Under the pieces are notes generated by a model. It saw nothing but the letters and a program-made list of their open reading frames with translations, made no database searches and was not told where the DNA came from. A program made the position numbers and the translations under genes. A stretch of DNA of 64,000 bases from Epiperipatus broadwayi. Taxonomy: Eukaryota > Onychophora > Udeonychophora > Euonychophora > Peripatidae. Below, piece after piece: positions 35,601 to 47,109 of this stretch. The stretch is taken from the NCBI GenBank assembly GCA_028023455.1, contig JAQFVV010012491.1, positions 188,001 to 252,000 of the forward strand. Direction: 5' to 3'. Each line of letters starts with the position of its first letter. Position 1 is the stretch's first letter.

Positions 35601-36295
35601 ACAGGCTTAACACCTGTATTTATATATGTAATATATATGAGATTTGAACTCAGACTTTCATATGGCCCACAACTCTCAGTGTCATCATATATTGCTGATC
35701 CACCTGATCACACATATATTGAAAAGATAAATAATCACCAATACACATATTTTATGCTAAATCAGCACTCATCAGTTGGTCCAGATTATCATTTCCACAC
35801 TTATATACAATCAGTACTCAGTTTTCTATTAAGATAGCAATCCTCATACTTTAATGAACAGGCTTCAAACTGCTACAACCCACAACTCTTCAGCTTTCTA
35901 TTTCATTGAAAATATGATGGAATGTTCAAAGCCCACATTAGGGCCATGGTTGTCATCCTATACTACTTGGCACTGACATGGGCTTTGAACATTTCATCAT
36001 CAGATTGTCAATGAAATGGAAGGCTGAAGAATTCTGGTTTGGAGTAGTTTGAAGCCTGCCCATTAAACTATGAAGATTAGCTATTTTAATATAAAGCTGA
36101 GTACTGATTGTATATATGTGTGAAGATGATAATCTGGACCAACTGATGAGTGCTGGTTTAGCATGAAATACATATATTGGTGATTATTTATCTTTTCAAC
36201 ATGTGTGTGATCAGCTGGGACAGCAATATAAGATGGCACTGAAAGTTGTGGGTCATGTAAAAGTCTGAGTTTGAATCCCACATATATTAAATATT
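35601..36295. repeat. Hairpin repeat family, inverted pair R5/R6
   Basis: 35604-35950 is a reverse arm and 35960-36295 a forward arm, each about 340 bp and complementary over nearly their whole length, so a single strand could fold into a ~330-bp hairpin. The outer ends read GATTTGAACTCAGAC (left) and GTCTGAGTTTGAATCCC (right), a close match to a tRNA B box. Confidence 0.9.
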
Positions 36296-37002
36296 TATGA
36301 AGGTACATCTTTTAAAAGTTGTTAGAAATTAGAAATGCTATCTTATTTACAGCAATAAAGTTAAAATTTTAATCTCTTTTATAACATTTCAAGAAAATCA
36401 ATATTTATTCACTGGTTTCAAACTTTATTAAGAATGAATAAAGAACAACCGTTCTCCATGTTAGCTATACATAAGCCTGTTATATTTCACTTCCTATTTG
36501 AATGATCAAGCAATTAAAGGTGCAATGTTTCATATATACATAGATATTTGTATTAGTTACAGTAATTTTCAAAATATTAGTCTGGTTGTTGTTTATATTA
36601 TAATTATGAAAATATTATTAAATTCTTTATTAAACGGTAAATATTATTTATATATTTAATAATTTTAACTTTTAATTATTTGTTTTAATTTTTATTTGCA
36701 CAAATTAATTAAATTGTTATGCAAAATAGGTTCTTGTTTTCATTTCTGAATTTCATTTATATATATATAGTCATATCCAATTCATTAATAAGTTAAAACT
36801 AAGATTACTTAGAATGTATTTATTTATTGGTATTTTACTTTACACAACTATAATACTTGTAAGTTTCGTATATGAAAATTCGTTCATTTTTTGATTACAG
36901 ATTCTGAACATTACTAGAATATTGTGTGGTTACAGATATTTTTATAAGATTTTGCATGTAATCACTTTTTCTAAAAGATTAAGAAACTCTGACATAGTTA
37001 TT
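36296..37002. other. AT-rich spacer
   Basis: Nothing recognised between the inverted repeat and the LINE 3' end. Confidence 0.55.
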
Positions 37003-37554
37003 ATCATCATTTTCAATCATTATCAATCCACTGCATGGTGAAGGTCTTTTCAAGTTCAATCCATATTCTCCAATCCTTAACCTCTCCACATCACCATGAC
37101 ACACTTCCTTATTTGATCATTCTATCTCACATATGACCTTTTTAGATCTTTTATAATGGCTTGGAATCCAGTTTAAGATTTCAATTATCCATCTGTTATC
37201 ATCTCTTATAGTAATATGTCCAGCTCAACTCCATAGTCTTAATTCTTTCAATGATGTCAGTAATATATATTTGTTATCTTACCCATGTATTTTGTTTTCG
37301 ATATCTTCTTGTTACTCCTAATATGCATTTTTCCATACTTCTTTAGATGGTCTGAAATCTTTGTATTGCTCTTTTGTTAATATCTAAGTCTAAGATCCAC
37401 TAATAAGAGCTGGTAACACATTTTTTAAAAACTTTCTTTTCAAACACTCAGGCATATTTCCTTTTAATATTAAATTATTTCTACCAAAAGCACTCCAATC
37501 AAATTTAATTTTAAGTTTAACTTCATGCATTATGCTTCCATCTGTAATAATAAT

Positions 37555-38498
37555 CTAACTAAGGTATTTGTAGTTGTTAACTTCTTCTAACTCATCATTA
37601 TCAATCTTTATTTTCATCTTTTGAGAAAATCCATAGAACATTACTTTAATCTTTTTAACATTTACCTTTAGTTCTACTTTCTTACTTTCATCTGGTAACT
37701 CTTGCAACATTTTCTGAAGCTTTGAACCATTATTTGTAAAAACAACTACATCATTTGCAAAATCAAGATGATTTAAATAATCTCCATTTACTTTTATTCC
37801 TTTATCTTCCCATTTTAATCTACAAAATACTTCTTGCAGCACTGCTGTAAAATGTTTTTGAGATATGGAGTCACCCCTTCACACAACCTTCTTAATACTA
37901 ATCTTTCTAGTATCATTATGTAATCTAATTATTGCTGTTGCATTTTTATAAATATTTTGGATCTATATCTTGATCACCCAATGCTTTAATCATTGAAGAA
38001 ATGCTTATAGATCAGAATATCTTTTCATGATCTACAAATACAAAACATAATTGGCAAGTTATATTTATTGGTTCTTTCTATAATTTCTCTCAATACTTGG
38101 ATATGATCCACTGTATTAAAGCCACTTTTAAATCCAGTTTGTTCTTTTGATTGTTTGAAATATAAAGTTCTTTATAGACGAGTTGTAATTATCTTGATAA
38201 ATTTTTTTATATAAAATTGATAAAAGACTGATAGATCTATAATTTCTAATATTTTCTTTAGCACCATTTTTTAATATTAATATTAATTCTGCATTCTTCC
38301 AATAATCTGGTAGAGGATTATTATTTAGATAGTTGGTACATAATTTTGCCAATTTTTTTTTCTATTTCTTTATCAGCCTTTTTTTTAAAGATATCTATTA
38401 TAATTTCATTATTACTTGGAGTTTTTTCCCTTTTCATAAATTTAATTGCATTCCTCACTTCTTCATTTAAAATCATGGGCAGTTCAGATGATATAATA
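37555..38498 (-). pseudogene. LINE copy B: reverse transcriptase remnant
   Basis: In minus-strand order: ISSELPMILNEEVRNAIKFM (region just before RT), then after a frame change LPDYWKNAELILILKNGAKE and IRNYRSISLLSILYK (RT motif 1 region), and last GIKVNGDYLNHLDFANDVVV (37842-37750) covering the catalytic site. There FADD is changed to FAND (37750-37761), which would abolish catalysis, and frames are broken between blocks. It would have copied LINE RNA at the target site. Confidence 0.9.
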
Positions 38499-38949
38499 CA
38501 GGGATGGGCATACATGAGGTCATTGTGAGCCACATGCCAGTTTTTCACATATTGTAAAGAGCCACACCATATTATTATTTATGTACACAAAAATAAATAT
38601 ATATAGTCAATACTATTTAACATTATTAATATAATGACATATTTTAAGTGCTGTATAAAATATTTAAGAAAATATAATTAAGAGAAAGAAATAAAATATA
38701 AAATAATTATTTCAAAATTTTAATAATAAAAATAAAATATAATAATAGAAAATCATTAATAAAAAGTATAACTTTTAATGAAGACCTTTGTCAAATCTTT
38801 GAAATTTAGCTTGTAAATTGTTAAAGTTGATCACAGCAATTCTGTGAGTTGCTGATTGGTCATTTGTGAAAGATATTTTGACTTCACAAACTTCATTGCA
38901 GAGTACAACAATTCACAGTAATATGTTGTACAAAAAATTGAAATTAGAT

Positions 38950-40760
38950 GGTAAGCAGCACTCTTTAAGTGTGAATATTTTGATTCTCACATGAGTTTCC
39001 AAAATTTAATTAGAGAACAAGATTAGCAGTGTGGATTCTCTTTCATCTCTAATAATTCCAATTTCCCAGCCACTTTTTCAATAAGTATTATTTCAGAATT
39101 TGGGTATCCATTTTTAATAATATCACAAATAAATGGATTCACAAAATTTGCAAATGTAGATTTACAATTTTTAAAATCTTCAAACCTATATTTGAAATCC
39201 GATTGCAATCTTTCCAATTTTTCTTTATATTCATCTAATTTTTCTTCTTTGATACTAATTATATTTAATTTTACTCATGGAGAATGAATTAACTTAAGAA
39301 CATGCATAAAAGCTAAAGTTTAGTTTTAAAACTAAATACAGTTTGTAACAAATCACTAATCATTTTTTCCTTTCCTTGTAAAGCCAAATTAAGTGTTTCT
39401 AAATATTCTATAATGTCTGTAAGGAACATTGAATCAGAAAGCCAAGTTTCATTTTCTAATTCTGGATATTTTTCTTTCTTTTTTTTTTAAAAATGTTATG
39501 ATAGGATTTAGGAGTTCCACAAAACTGTTCAAAATATTGTAAGTTGACAGCCATCATATAATAGACTAAAGGGAGAGATCACTGGCCAATTCATCTATTT
39601 CAGTGGCTCTCAATCTTCCTAATGCTGTGACCCTTTAATACAGTTCTTTATGTTGTGGTGACCTCCAATCTGTAATTTTATTACTGATATGAAGCAAAAA
39701 TGTTATCCAATGGTTAGGCAACCTCTGTGAAAGAGTTGTTCGAACCTCAAAGGGCATGACCCACAAGTTGAGAATTGCTAATCTATTTTATCATTTAACT
39801 GTTCTAAAAAGTTCTTAAATTGATAGTGTATTTTGTTATTTGTTCTAATTAGATTCACAATCTACAAAACAATTTTCCACATATTTTTGTGTTTGAAGTA
39901 CTTTGCTATGAGATGCTCACAGTGAATTATGCACTGAAAAAGGACAAAGTGTGGAATTTTAGGATCTTTGTTTAAAAGATCAGTAAGACCTAGGTTTTTC
40001 CTTATCATTGCAGAAAGTCATCAGTTGCAACACTTATAAGTTTACCATGAGGCAATTGTTCATTATCTCATCAAGTCCATTGTTGATGTTGATACCACAA
40101 TTTGTTCCAATAAGAGTTAATAGGTCTAACATTTCTTCCTTCACATTTTCATCTAAAGATTCATAGTCCACAAAAAGAGCCAATTATGGAATATCCTGAA
40201 TGTCTGTAGACTCATTGAGAGCTAAACTGAATGCTGTACAATTATTCACGTTGTACATCAAACTATGTTCACCATTTTTAGTAATTTCAATAATAAGATA
40301 CTCAGTTGTATGGCATGTCTAGGAACTTATGTGATCAATTTCTGTAGATTTGTATTACCCTGGATCCAAAATTTGAACCACTTTTTTCAAAGTTCTTTTA
40401 ATAAATTATCCTTCTCCATATGGATGTTTAGCATGAACAATATTTTAAGCTAACAAAAAGCTAGCTTTATTGGCTCTGTTATCCTTGTCATTGTCATGAC
40501 TAAAGAAGAGTTTTTATTGTTTATGAAGACCTAATTGCAATGATTTAAGTTTCTCTGTTCGCAGTTATGAATTGTGTTTATATTGAGTTGAAAAGTGGGG
40601 TTGACTTATTTCTAATTTTGTAGTTTGTAATGGCAACTTTACAAATAAGGCACAATAACTTTTCATTATTGTCAATAAAAGCAAAATTTTTCGATCCAAT
40701 CTTTTTCTGAAAGCTTCCATTTTCTTGTTCGTACTTTTATTTTTTAATATTTTCTGAAAT
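38950..40760 (-). pseudogene. hAT transposase remnant (BED-finger group)
   Basis: Minus-strand blocks in order: MEAFRKRLDRK and LLCLICKV-type BED-finger start (about 40720-40600, frame-shifted); FSLALNESTDIQD (40219-40202), the family DESTD motif with the first Asp now Asn; LTLIGTNCGI; DPKIPHFVLFQCIIHCEHL-like block near 39940, also frame-shifted; and near 39217-39023 QSDFKYRFEDFKNCKSTFAN and NPFICDII from the C-terminal hAT region. This is the pattern of ZNF862/GTF2I-repeat-type hAT transposases. Stops, frame changes and a MITE insertion make it inactive. Confidence 0.85.
39601..39780. mobile_element. SPIN-like hAT MITE
   Basis: A 180-bp insertion flanked by a perfect 8-bp duplication, ATCTATTT at 39593-39600 and 39781-39788. 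It starts CAGTGGCTCTCAATCTTCCT and ends, read from the other strand, TAGCAATTCTCAACTTGTGG. The interior reads GTGACCCTTTAATACAGTTC, then ATGTTGTGGTGACC, and near the right end GTTAGGCAACCTCTGTGAAA and CAAAGGGCATGACCCACAAG. From memory, this closely follows the ends of SPIN, the hAT family known for horizontal transfer among tetrapods and some invertebrates. It lies inside the transposase of the surrounding hAT element. It has no coding capacity and depended on a transposase elsewhere. Confidence 0.9.
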
Positions 40761-41590
40761 TTAAGTAAATTTATGTCCAAAATCTGAAATTCAAACAAAA
40801 TACGTAAAATAAATAATTAAAATAAAAATTTCTACATATTATTTCTTGTTTTAAAAGATTTGGGTGCAACAAATTGTCAAAGAAAATAAAATAAGAATAA
40901 AAATAATTTAGAATAATTAAAAACAATTTTGGATTATATTTCTGATCGATATTTTCCTGGTAACTCTTAAACTTCTCTTTCATTATTATTTACCACCAAA
41001 AATAGTAACAGCATAATCAAAATCAAGCAAATACTTTCCAGTTTTATTTTTAAGACTTTTTATATATTTATTTTAAAAAAGCATGAAACTCTTAAGGACA
41101 CTAATTATAAACCATTAAAATAATTTTCTTAACCTGTACACATGTCTTTAGAAAGCTTGTTCCAGCACCATGGAAAAGTTACACATCATAAATAAGTTTA
41201 CATTGTGTAATAAAACAATCTACATACCAGATTTTTTGAAAAAATATGAAATATGACATTTAGTTGATAGGCAAACTATTACTAAAATACACAACCATTA
41301 CACAATTTATAAATATACATGTGATCATTCTTTATGCATATGTAATAATTTTTATAAGATTAGGTAGATGCCATTAACATCCAGTTTGCCACTATATTTG
41401 AAAATAAAAAATAATATGTACATACATACATGATTTAATTTGTAATAAAATAAGTAACAAAAATGTTTGATAAAAATTTCTATCATATTACAAATTTTTG
41501 TACAATTAAAAAGAAATTCTGAAATAAAATCGGATTTCAATGGACGCCACACTTATCTTGACTAAGAGCCGCATGATTTGCCCACCGTTG

Positions 41591-42770
41591 ATATGATAGT
41601 TGTAGGAAGTACTCCTTGTTTTTTTATTTTATATAATTCTTGATGAAACTTTTCTACACATTTCATGATGTCATTATTCTTTTTAGTAATAATTCCATCT
41701 TTTTTTTCATATTGCAGAAATGTTTCCTACTAATAGCAAAATATTTTTTTACATCTTTGAGACTTGTATTTTCTTCTATAACTTTCCTTGCTAGTTCACA
41801 CTTATACTTTCTTATATCATTATCAACTCTGTTTCACATCATTTTACAAAATTTGAGATATTCAATCTTTTTTAATGCATCATTTTTATATATTTTTATA
41901 TTCCTTCTTTTCTTCATAAATTCTCTAATTTCAATAGAAATTTTACTAGTCAATTGCTGCTTTTTTCTACCAGTTATCTTTTTTATCCCAGTTTTTAAAA
42001 GTATCAGTTATTTTCCTATTGATTTCATTTAAATCTGAATCATGTTCAAAATCTGTTAATATTTGAAAATGATTTGCAAGTTCTAATTTAAATTCATTAG
42101 AATGTTTCTGAAGATTAGGAATATTGTGAATATTGTTTTTCTTAATAATTGTTGTCTCTCTAGTTTTGCATTAACATGTATCCTACACCTCACTAATTGA
42201 TGATCACTTCCTGTGTTGAATTTATTAAGAACATTACAATCTTGAAATATATATTTTTTGTTAATCAAAATATCCAATTTTGCCATATCTTTATTTGGAT
42301 GCTTCCATGTCTATTTCCATTTAACATTTTTCTCAAAAAAAAAAAAAAAAAGAATTCATAATATAGTTTTTCTTTTTCTGCAAATTTGAAAAGTCTATAT
42401 CCTCATTCATTTCTATTACTTATAGCATTTTCATCTTTCAATTGTTTACCAATTCTAGCATTAAAGTCTCCCATAACAATTTTAAAATGTTGTTTGGTCT
42501 GATCAGAAGCTTACATCCATATAAAAATCCTCATCACTATGAGAACTTCTTGAGGTATAAATCTGAATTATCTGCACCTGGTATCTGCTTTTAAATTGAA
42601 TAACTAATCTTGCCACTCAAATTCTTTTTTCTACGTCTATGGCAAATAATCTTGCCACTCTGTCTAATACTTCCTCAATTTCCACAATGTTTTTCTTCCA
42701 TTTATTTATAATGAATTCTACTCCATTTATATTTCCGATATTTGTGCTGTAGTATTTTGGTAATAATCTT
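41591..42770 (-). pseudogene. LINE copy B: linker and endonuclease remnant
   Basis: Reading leftward on the minus strand from 42770: NIVEIEEVLDRVARL-like, then SSHSDEDFYMDVSF, then MGDFNARIGKQLKDENA (GDFN at 42460-42471, the APE endonuclease metal-binding block), a run of A that breaks the frame at about 42337-42353, and LNKFNTGSDHQLVRCRIHVN (SDH motif near 42200). The order fits an RTE-type endonuclease. The N-terminal ~60 residues are missing compared with copy A. Confidence 0.9.
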
Positions 42771-43879
42771 GGATACTAAATCCCAAGAAATTATTAGATC
42801 TTAGAAAGTGATTATACATGAAATGGGTGAATTAAATAAGTTTTCTGGAATGATGTGACAAGCTATGCATCAGAGGAACTTGATTAAACCTGAAGAAACT
42901 TTCATAAAGAAGTGAAAGTGATGTTAGTAAATGTTAGATTATAAAAGTCTTAGTAAGTGGCATTATGAAGTCATATTTGTCGGAAATAAATGAGATGATT
43001 ATTGATTTACACAGAAATAAGATTTTTGCTAAACTTTCTATTATCATAATGTAATATAATAAGGCAGTCTATAAATCAAAAATTTAAATTTTAATAACAC
43101 ACACATACATACATATTAAAAGATTTTTTCGCAACAACTTATTTTCTACATTGCATGCTGCTGTCTGTTCTATTTTAAAGCTAAAGAAAATGATTACATT
43201 ACAATTTTTATTTGCTTAATTAATCACAACTTGCTGTTTATTTTAATCTTAGGTTACTGCAGTATTTGAAAATATAAAGTTTATATATATCACAAAATTT
43301 ATTATTCTTTTATAATCTAAACATTTAGGAATTAGGGATGTTCTTTCTAATCTATTATAAATTAAAGACATATTGATATAGAATAATATATGTTTTATAT
43401 TTCAAATAAAATATTCTTAAATACTCGGGAATTTTATCTCTGAAAATGTAGAGTAGAATTTATTTTTAAACAGATGTTAAATTTATTTCTCTCTATTTTT
43501 TTTTCTTCTGCTCTTTTTCTTCTTCAGATAATTGGAAGATGTTAGTGTAATATATCTGTACAAAAGTAATTTACCCAAAAGTTGATCTGTTAATTTCATA
43601 TTTGTAGGAAATTATAATAATATGACTATCTAGGTTAGACATTGGAATGTATTTCAAAAATTAAAGATTAAAAAAAAAAAAAATTAAATGAGATCATATG
43701 TTGGACTATTTCCATCATCTATTATTAATTGTTGAATATCTAAAATAAATTTAAACTTTATTTAAACTTTTTCAAATACAAGCAGCTGTTAATAATAACA
43801 CAAGAGATGACACATATTAGTAGATTACATCTCATTTTGAATGGCATTATTCTCTGTGCTTCAGGTGTTGTTGGCCTGA
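42771..43879. other. AT-rich spacer
   Basis: Nothing recognised apart from short A/T homopolymers. Confidence 0.55.
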
Positions 43880-43951
43880 TCTATGACAATGCTAGCATAG
43901 GAATTGAACTCTTGAATATTGAATTTTAAGACAATGCTTTAACCAACCGCT
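43880..43951 (-). repeat. tRNA-derived SINE-like head
   Basis: On the minus strand, GGTTGGTTAAAGCATTGTCT (A-box and D-arm-like, 43948-43929) is followed by GAGTTCAATTCC (B-box-like, 43911-43900). The spacing of the two boxes fits an RNA polymerase III promoter. The body beyond 43880 is unrecognised. Confidence 0.5.
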
Positions 43952-44880
43952 TTTGATAAATAATGGAAATAGTCCACCATATTATCACATCTAGAATACT
44001 ATCATTAAATGAGGTCATTAATAATATATAAAATTAGATGAATAATACAAATACTATAAAATTAAAACAATGGTCAAGGTTACGGAATTAGATTTTATTA
44101 AATTATAAGATTTGTAGAGAAGTGAATAATTACAATTTTTTAAAAAAAATTATGGATAATTTTATAATTTTATTTTAATGGAGCAAATGGCCTTTTATTT
44201 GCACTCTGCTCCATTTTGTATTGTTCAATCAATAATTCAACTTCATATTTTTATAAAGCCGGATTTTTCTTCTTCTTTTAACCATGAGCAAACTAAACCT
44301 TTATTAATTACATATGTGTTTAATGCTTGACAACAATAACTTTTTTTAAAAAATAGTTCTTTTATTAAAAAAAATATTAAGATATTTTTATACCCACAAA
44401 CACATATTACTTATGTATGCATATTGAACTGTCTTCCTGAAAGCAGGTAGAGCAACCAAGGAATCGACTAATAATGATTCATCTGTGGTGATAATTTGTT
44501 GTTGCAAGCTAAATTCTTAACACAATTTATTTTAACACTTTACTTTTAAAGCTATGTTATAACTTTAATAAGCCTATGCATCATTAGATGAATAATTATT
44601 TATTTTGTCACTTTTCTTAGATTTGGGAGATAAACATGAAACTTTTTTTTATACATCACTGATCTCCCATATCTATTTTTCACTTCTGCATACAAATATG
44701 TCTATAAATTGCTGAATTACAAGGTTTCTTCAGAAATTCTTAAACAGCTGATCAGAAGTATTGAAGAATGAAGAAGCATCATTAAAGTTTGTTTCCCAGC
44801 CTGGTATAATGATTTTAAACTGCATCAATTCACAAGTACAATATATGCACTGCTAAATCATAATTTCTCATGAGCAAAAA
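43952..44880. other. AT-rich spacer
   Basis: No gene recognised. Confidence 0.55.
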
Positions 44881-44945
44881 GCGTTGGTGGCCTAGTGGTT
44901 AGCATAGCTGCCTTCCAAGCAGCTGGTCGCTTCCCGATCAATGCA
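44881..44945 (+). tRNA. tRNA-Gly(TCC)-like sequence with truncated T arm
   Basis: GCGTTGG (44881-44887) pairs with TCAATGC (44938-44944, two G-T pairs) as an acceptor stem, followed by discriminator A. The D arm reads CTAGTGGTTAGCAT. The anticodon arm is intact: GCTGC, loop CTTCCAA with anticodon TCC, then GCAGC. Only 14 bases lie between the anticodon stem and the acceptor strand instead of about 22, so the GGTTCGA part of the T arm, which is the B box, is missing. Total length is 65 nt against about 72. It is most likely a tRNA pseudogene or a SINE head rather than a working tRNA. Confidence 0.7.
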
Positions 44946-46711
44946 TTTGACATAAGAAAAGAAAACATCATTTATATTTATTTAAGGATAGTGTTAATTA
45001 AAATAGTTTTATTTGCCCTCTTTTATTAATAGTGAATCAATAATTATATAACATACTTTAAAAATTATAATTTTTATGACGAATCATGGGTTCAACTTCT
45101 GAGTTTGTGTGTTTATATAAAACTGTATTAAATAAAACAGCTCTAAGAAAATTTGCTATTGTTTGTAATATGTAGTATACATATGCAGTAGTTTTTTATG
45201 TAAATCTATGTAGAAATTAAAAACAAATCAAATAGTTTAATGTCCAGCAGTTCATAAGAAGTTTGAGTATTTTAAGCGACAGTGTGAGCAGTGATTTTTG
45301 GACTTCATGCTTTAATGCTCACCATTCTATCACTGTACTAAATTATACAGAGCCATATTGGGATAAGGCATTGGGAATGTAAGACAAAAGAAAAGAGGAA
45401 CAATGATAACCAAATGCAGATTGTGAAATAATTATATAAATAGGATACTTTAATTTTTTTTCTGTTTTTTATAAAATTACATGAATATGCTGAAGAAAAT
45501 AGTAATGTTACCAGATATATGGGTGCAGAACATAATCAATATAATTAATACATTACATAATGATATCTTATATATAAATAAGCATTTATTTTTATAGCGT
45601 CTGTATAGTAATTTGAAGTGACTGTTCTATTGTCACACCTTCTTTGCCAGTACTTCAGATTTGCTCATATATAAATATTTGAGTCGTAGGAATAAGAGGG
45701 ATTCTTTTTATTCCTGCATAAATTCTATACCTTGTATTGGTCAGAGGGTATTCATTTATTATTTAACACTCGCAAAGCGTTTGCACAATTGGCTTGAAAG
45801 GCCGATATTTGAATGTAATGATATCTTGTAATATGAAATGCGTTTAAGAACCCCCCATTAACTAATTATTTAATTAAGATATAAAATTATATATATCAGC
45901 CATTGGAGTCTATGATAATACAAGACTCATAAGATTAGTTTCAGGAAAACCTCTGTTAATCCCTGATTACTTAAATTCAAGCATATTCTGATTTATGGTT
46001 TGTGACAATGAAGTATGGCACAACTGATGAGAATGGATTCTTTTAAAATGGATCATGTGAGCCTTGTAGTGTCATAGTTGACAATTTAGAATTATTTGAT
46101 CAAATCTTATCTTTTAATTGAATAATGAACTAATAAAAAGTGCTTAAAGTCTTGTATTCATAATGTATTTAAAGAAAACATTAATAATTCCACTTATAAT
46201 AAATTATATTAGATAATGATTTAATCAGAAGGTATTAGACACAATAACAATTAAATTGGATTATCTCACTCCAACTAGATAAGCATTTTTGGGTTATACC
46301 AAATAAAGAATCATATGACTTTGCTTATTTTCAACATCTGCAATAAGAAGTGGTGCTTTATTCTATTTATTCTGCTATAGAACATATATTATATTTCTAA
46401 GTGCCACCTCAGAATTTTCAGACTAATTTCTGGTTATTATCTTTCTTCAGTGAGGAGACTGCTATAATGTGTGAATGCTGTGATTGTTTCGCATAAGACC
46501 ATTAGTTAGGAATCAGTCTGGGGATTTGGATATGATGTTATCATCTACTGTTCAATATTATGCTTATAGTAGTTTTAAATTAACTTTATTAGGTTTATTA
46601 TATACATTGGAGATTATTTACAAGTCTTATTGAAACAAAAGAGATTTCAAGTAGAAACCCAATAATATAGATAGATGTTCATATAATTGAGAAATAATCA
46701 CTGTATATCTA
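44946..46711. other. AT-rich spacer
   Basis: No gene recognised. The minus strand around 45280-45345 has a weak tRNA-like run (GATAGAATGGTGAGCATTAA) without a convincing B box. Confidence 0.5.
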
Positions 46712-46996
46712 ATGCATATAGAGAGCGTACCAATAGCTCAAACAAGCTCGTAATTAACAAGTGCGGTTATGAGAAAATATTTAAAATCTCTATCCAGAAT
46801 ACTCTTATCTCCAGACCATAGTTTCGAGCTTATGGCTCATGTCAGTGGAGAGCTAGAATATTCGGACACTAGACCTAAAATATCAACTCAAAAAAACCAG
46901 CACTTATTTCAAACGTATATTTAAGAAGAAACTCTGAATAACCGCACTTGTTAATTACGAGCTTGTTTGAGCTATTGGTACGCTCTCTATGTGCAT
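46712..46996. mobile_element. Palindromic MITE with 59-bp terminal inverted repeats
   Basis: 46712-46770 and 46938-46996 are inverted copies matching at 58 of 59 bases (core AGAGAGCGTACCAATAGCTC). TA flanks GAGAGCG on both sides, so a TA target duplication is possible, with the outer few bases also symmetrical. The 167-bp interior has no coding capacity. Interior blocks such as AAAATCTCTATC and CTCCAGACCATAGTTTCGAG resemble the foldback cluster at 22710-23587. The near-identity of the arms suggests recent insertion or hairpin-based repair. Confidence 0.9.
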
Positions 46997-47109
46997 TTTT
47001 GTAACTACAAGCTCATTAAAAGTAATGTCACATTATATATGACTTGCTTTTTTAATTATTATCTAATGGATATTAATTAGTATATTCAATAACCAACTCA
47101 CTGGATTGT

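Larger units (their letters stand above)
38499..41590 (-). mobile_element. hAT DNA transposon inserted in LINE copy B
   Basis: Left end CAGGGATGGGCA at 38499; the right end at 41590 reads CAACGGTGGGCA on the opposite strand (9 of 12 match). The flanking octamers ATATAATA (38491-38498) and ATATGATA (41591-41598) differ at one base and form the target duplication. Subterminal GAGCCACATG near the left end and its GAGCCGCATG counterpart at the right are typical of this hAT group. It is 3092 bp long, including a 180-bp MITE inserted later. Confidence 0.92.
37003..42770 (-). mobile_element. RTE-like LINE, copy B, split by a hAT element
   Basis: The LINE runs on the minus strand from about 42770 (truncated endonuclease start) to a TGATGA-like 3' tail near 37003. 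The segment 38499-41590 is foreign: a hAT transposon flanked by an 8-bp duplication. Removing it leaves about 2.7 kb, with endonuclease, linker and reverse transcriptase in the usual order. The 3' end closely matches that of copy A. Confidence 0.9.

Noticed and set aside
40265-40453. 62-codon plus-strand frame, and 41640-42032 (130 codons)
   Set aside because: Antisense shadows of the hAT transposase and the LINE linker/endonuclease; hydrophobic runs come from the reverse complement of lysine-rich codons.
45280-45345. Possible tRNA on the minus strand
   Set aside because: An A-box-like run exists but no B box or consistent stems could be drawn.
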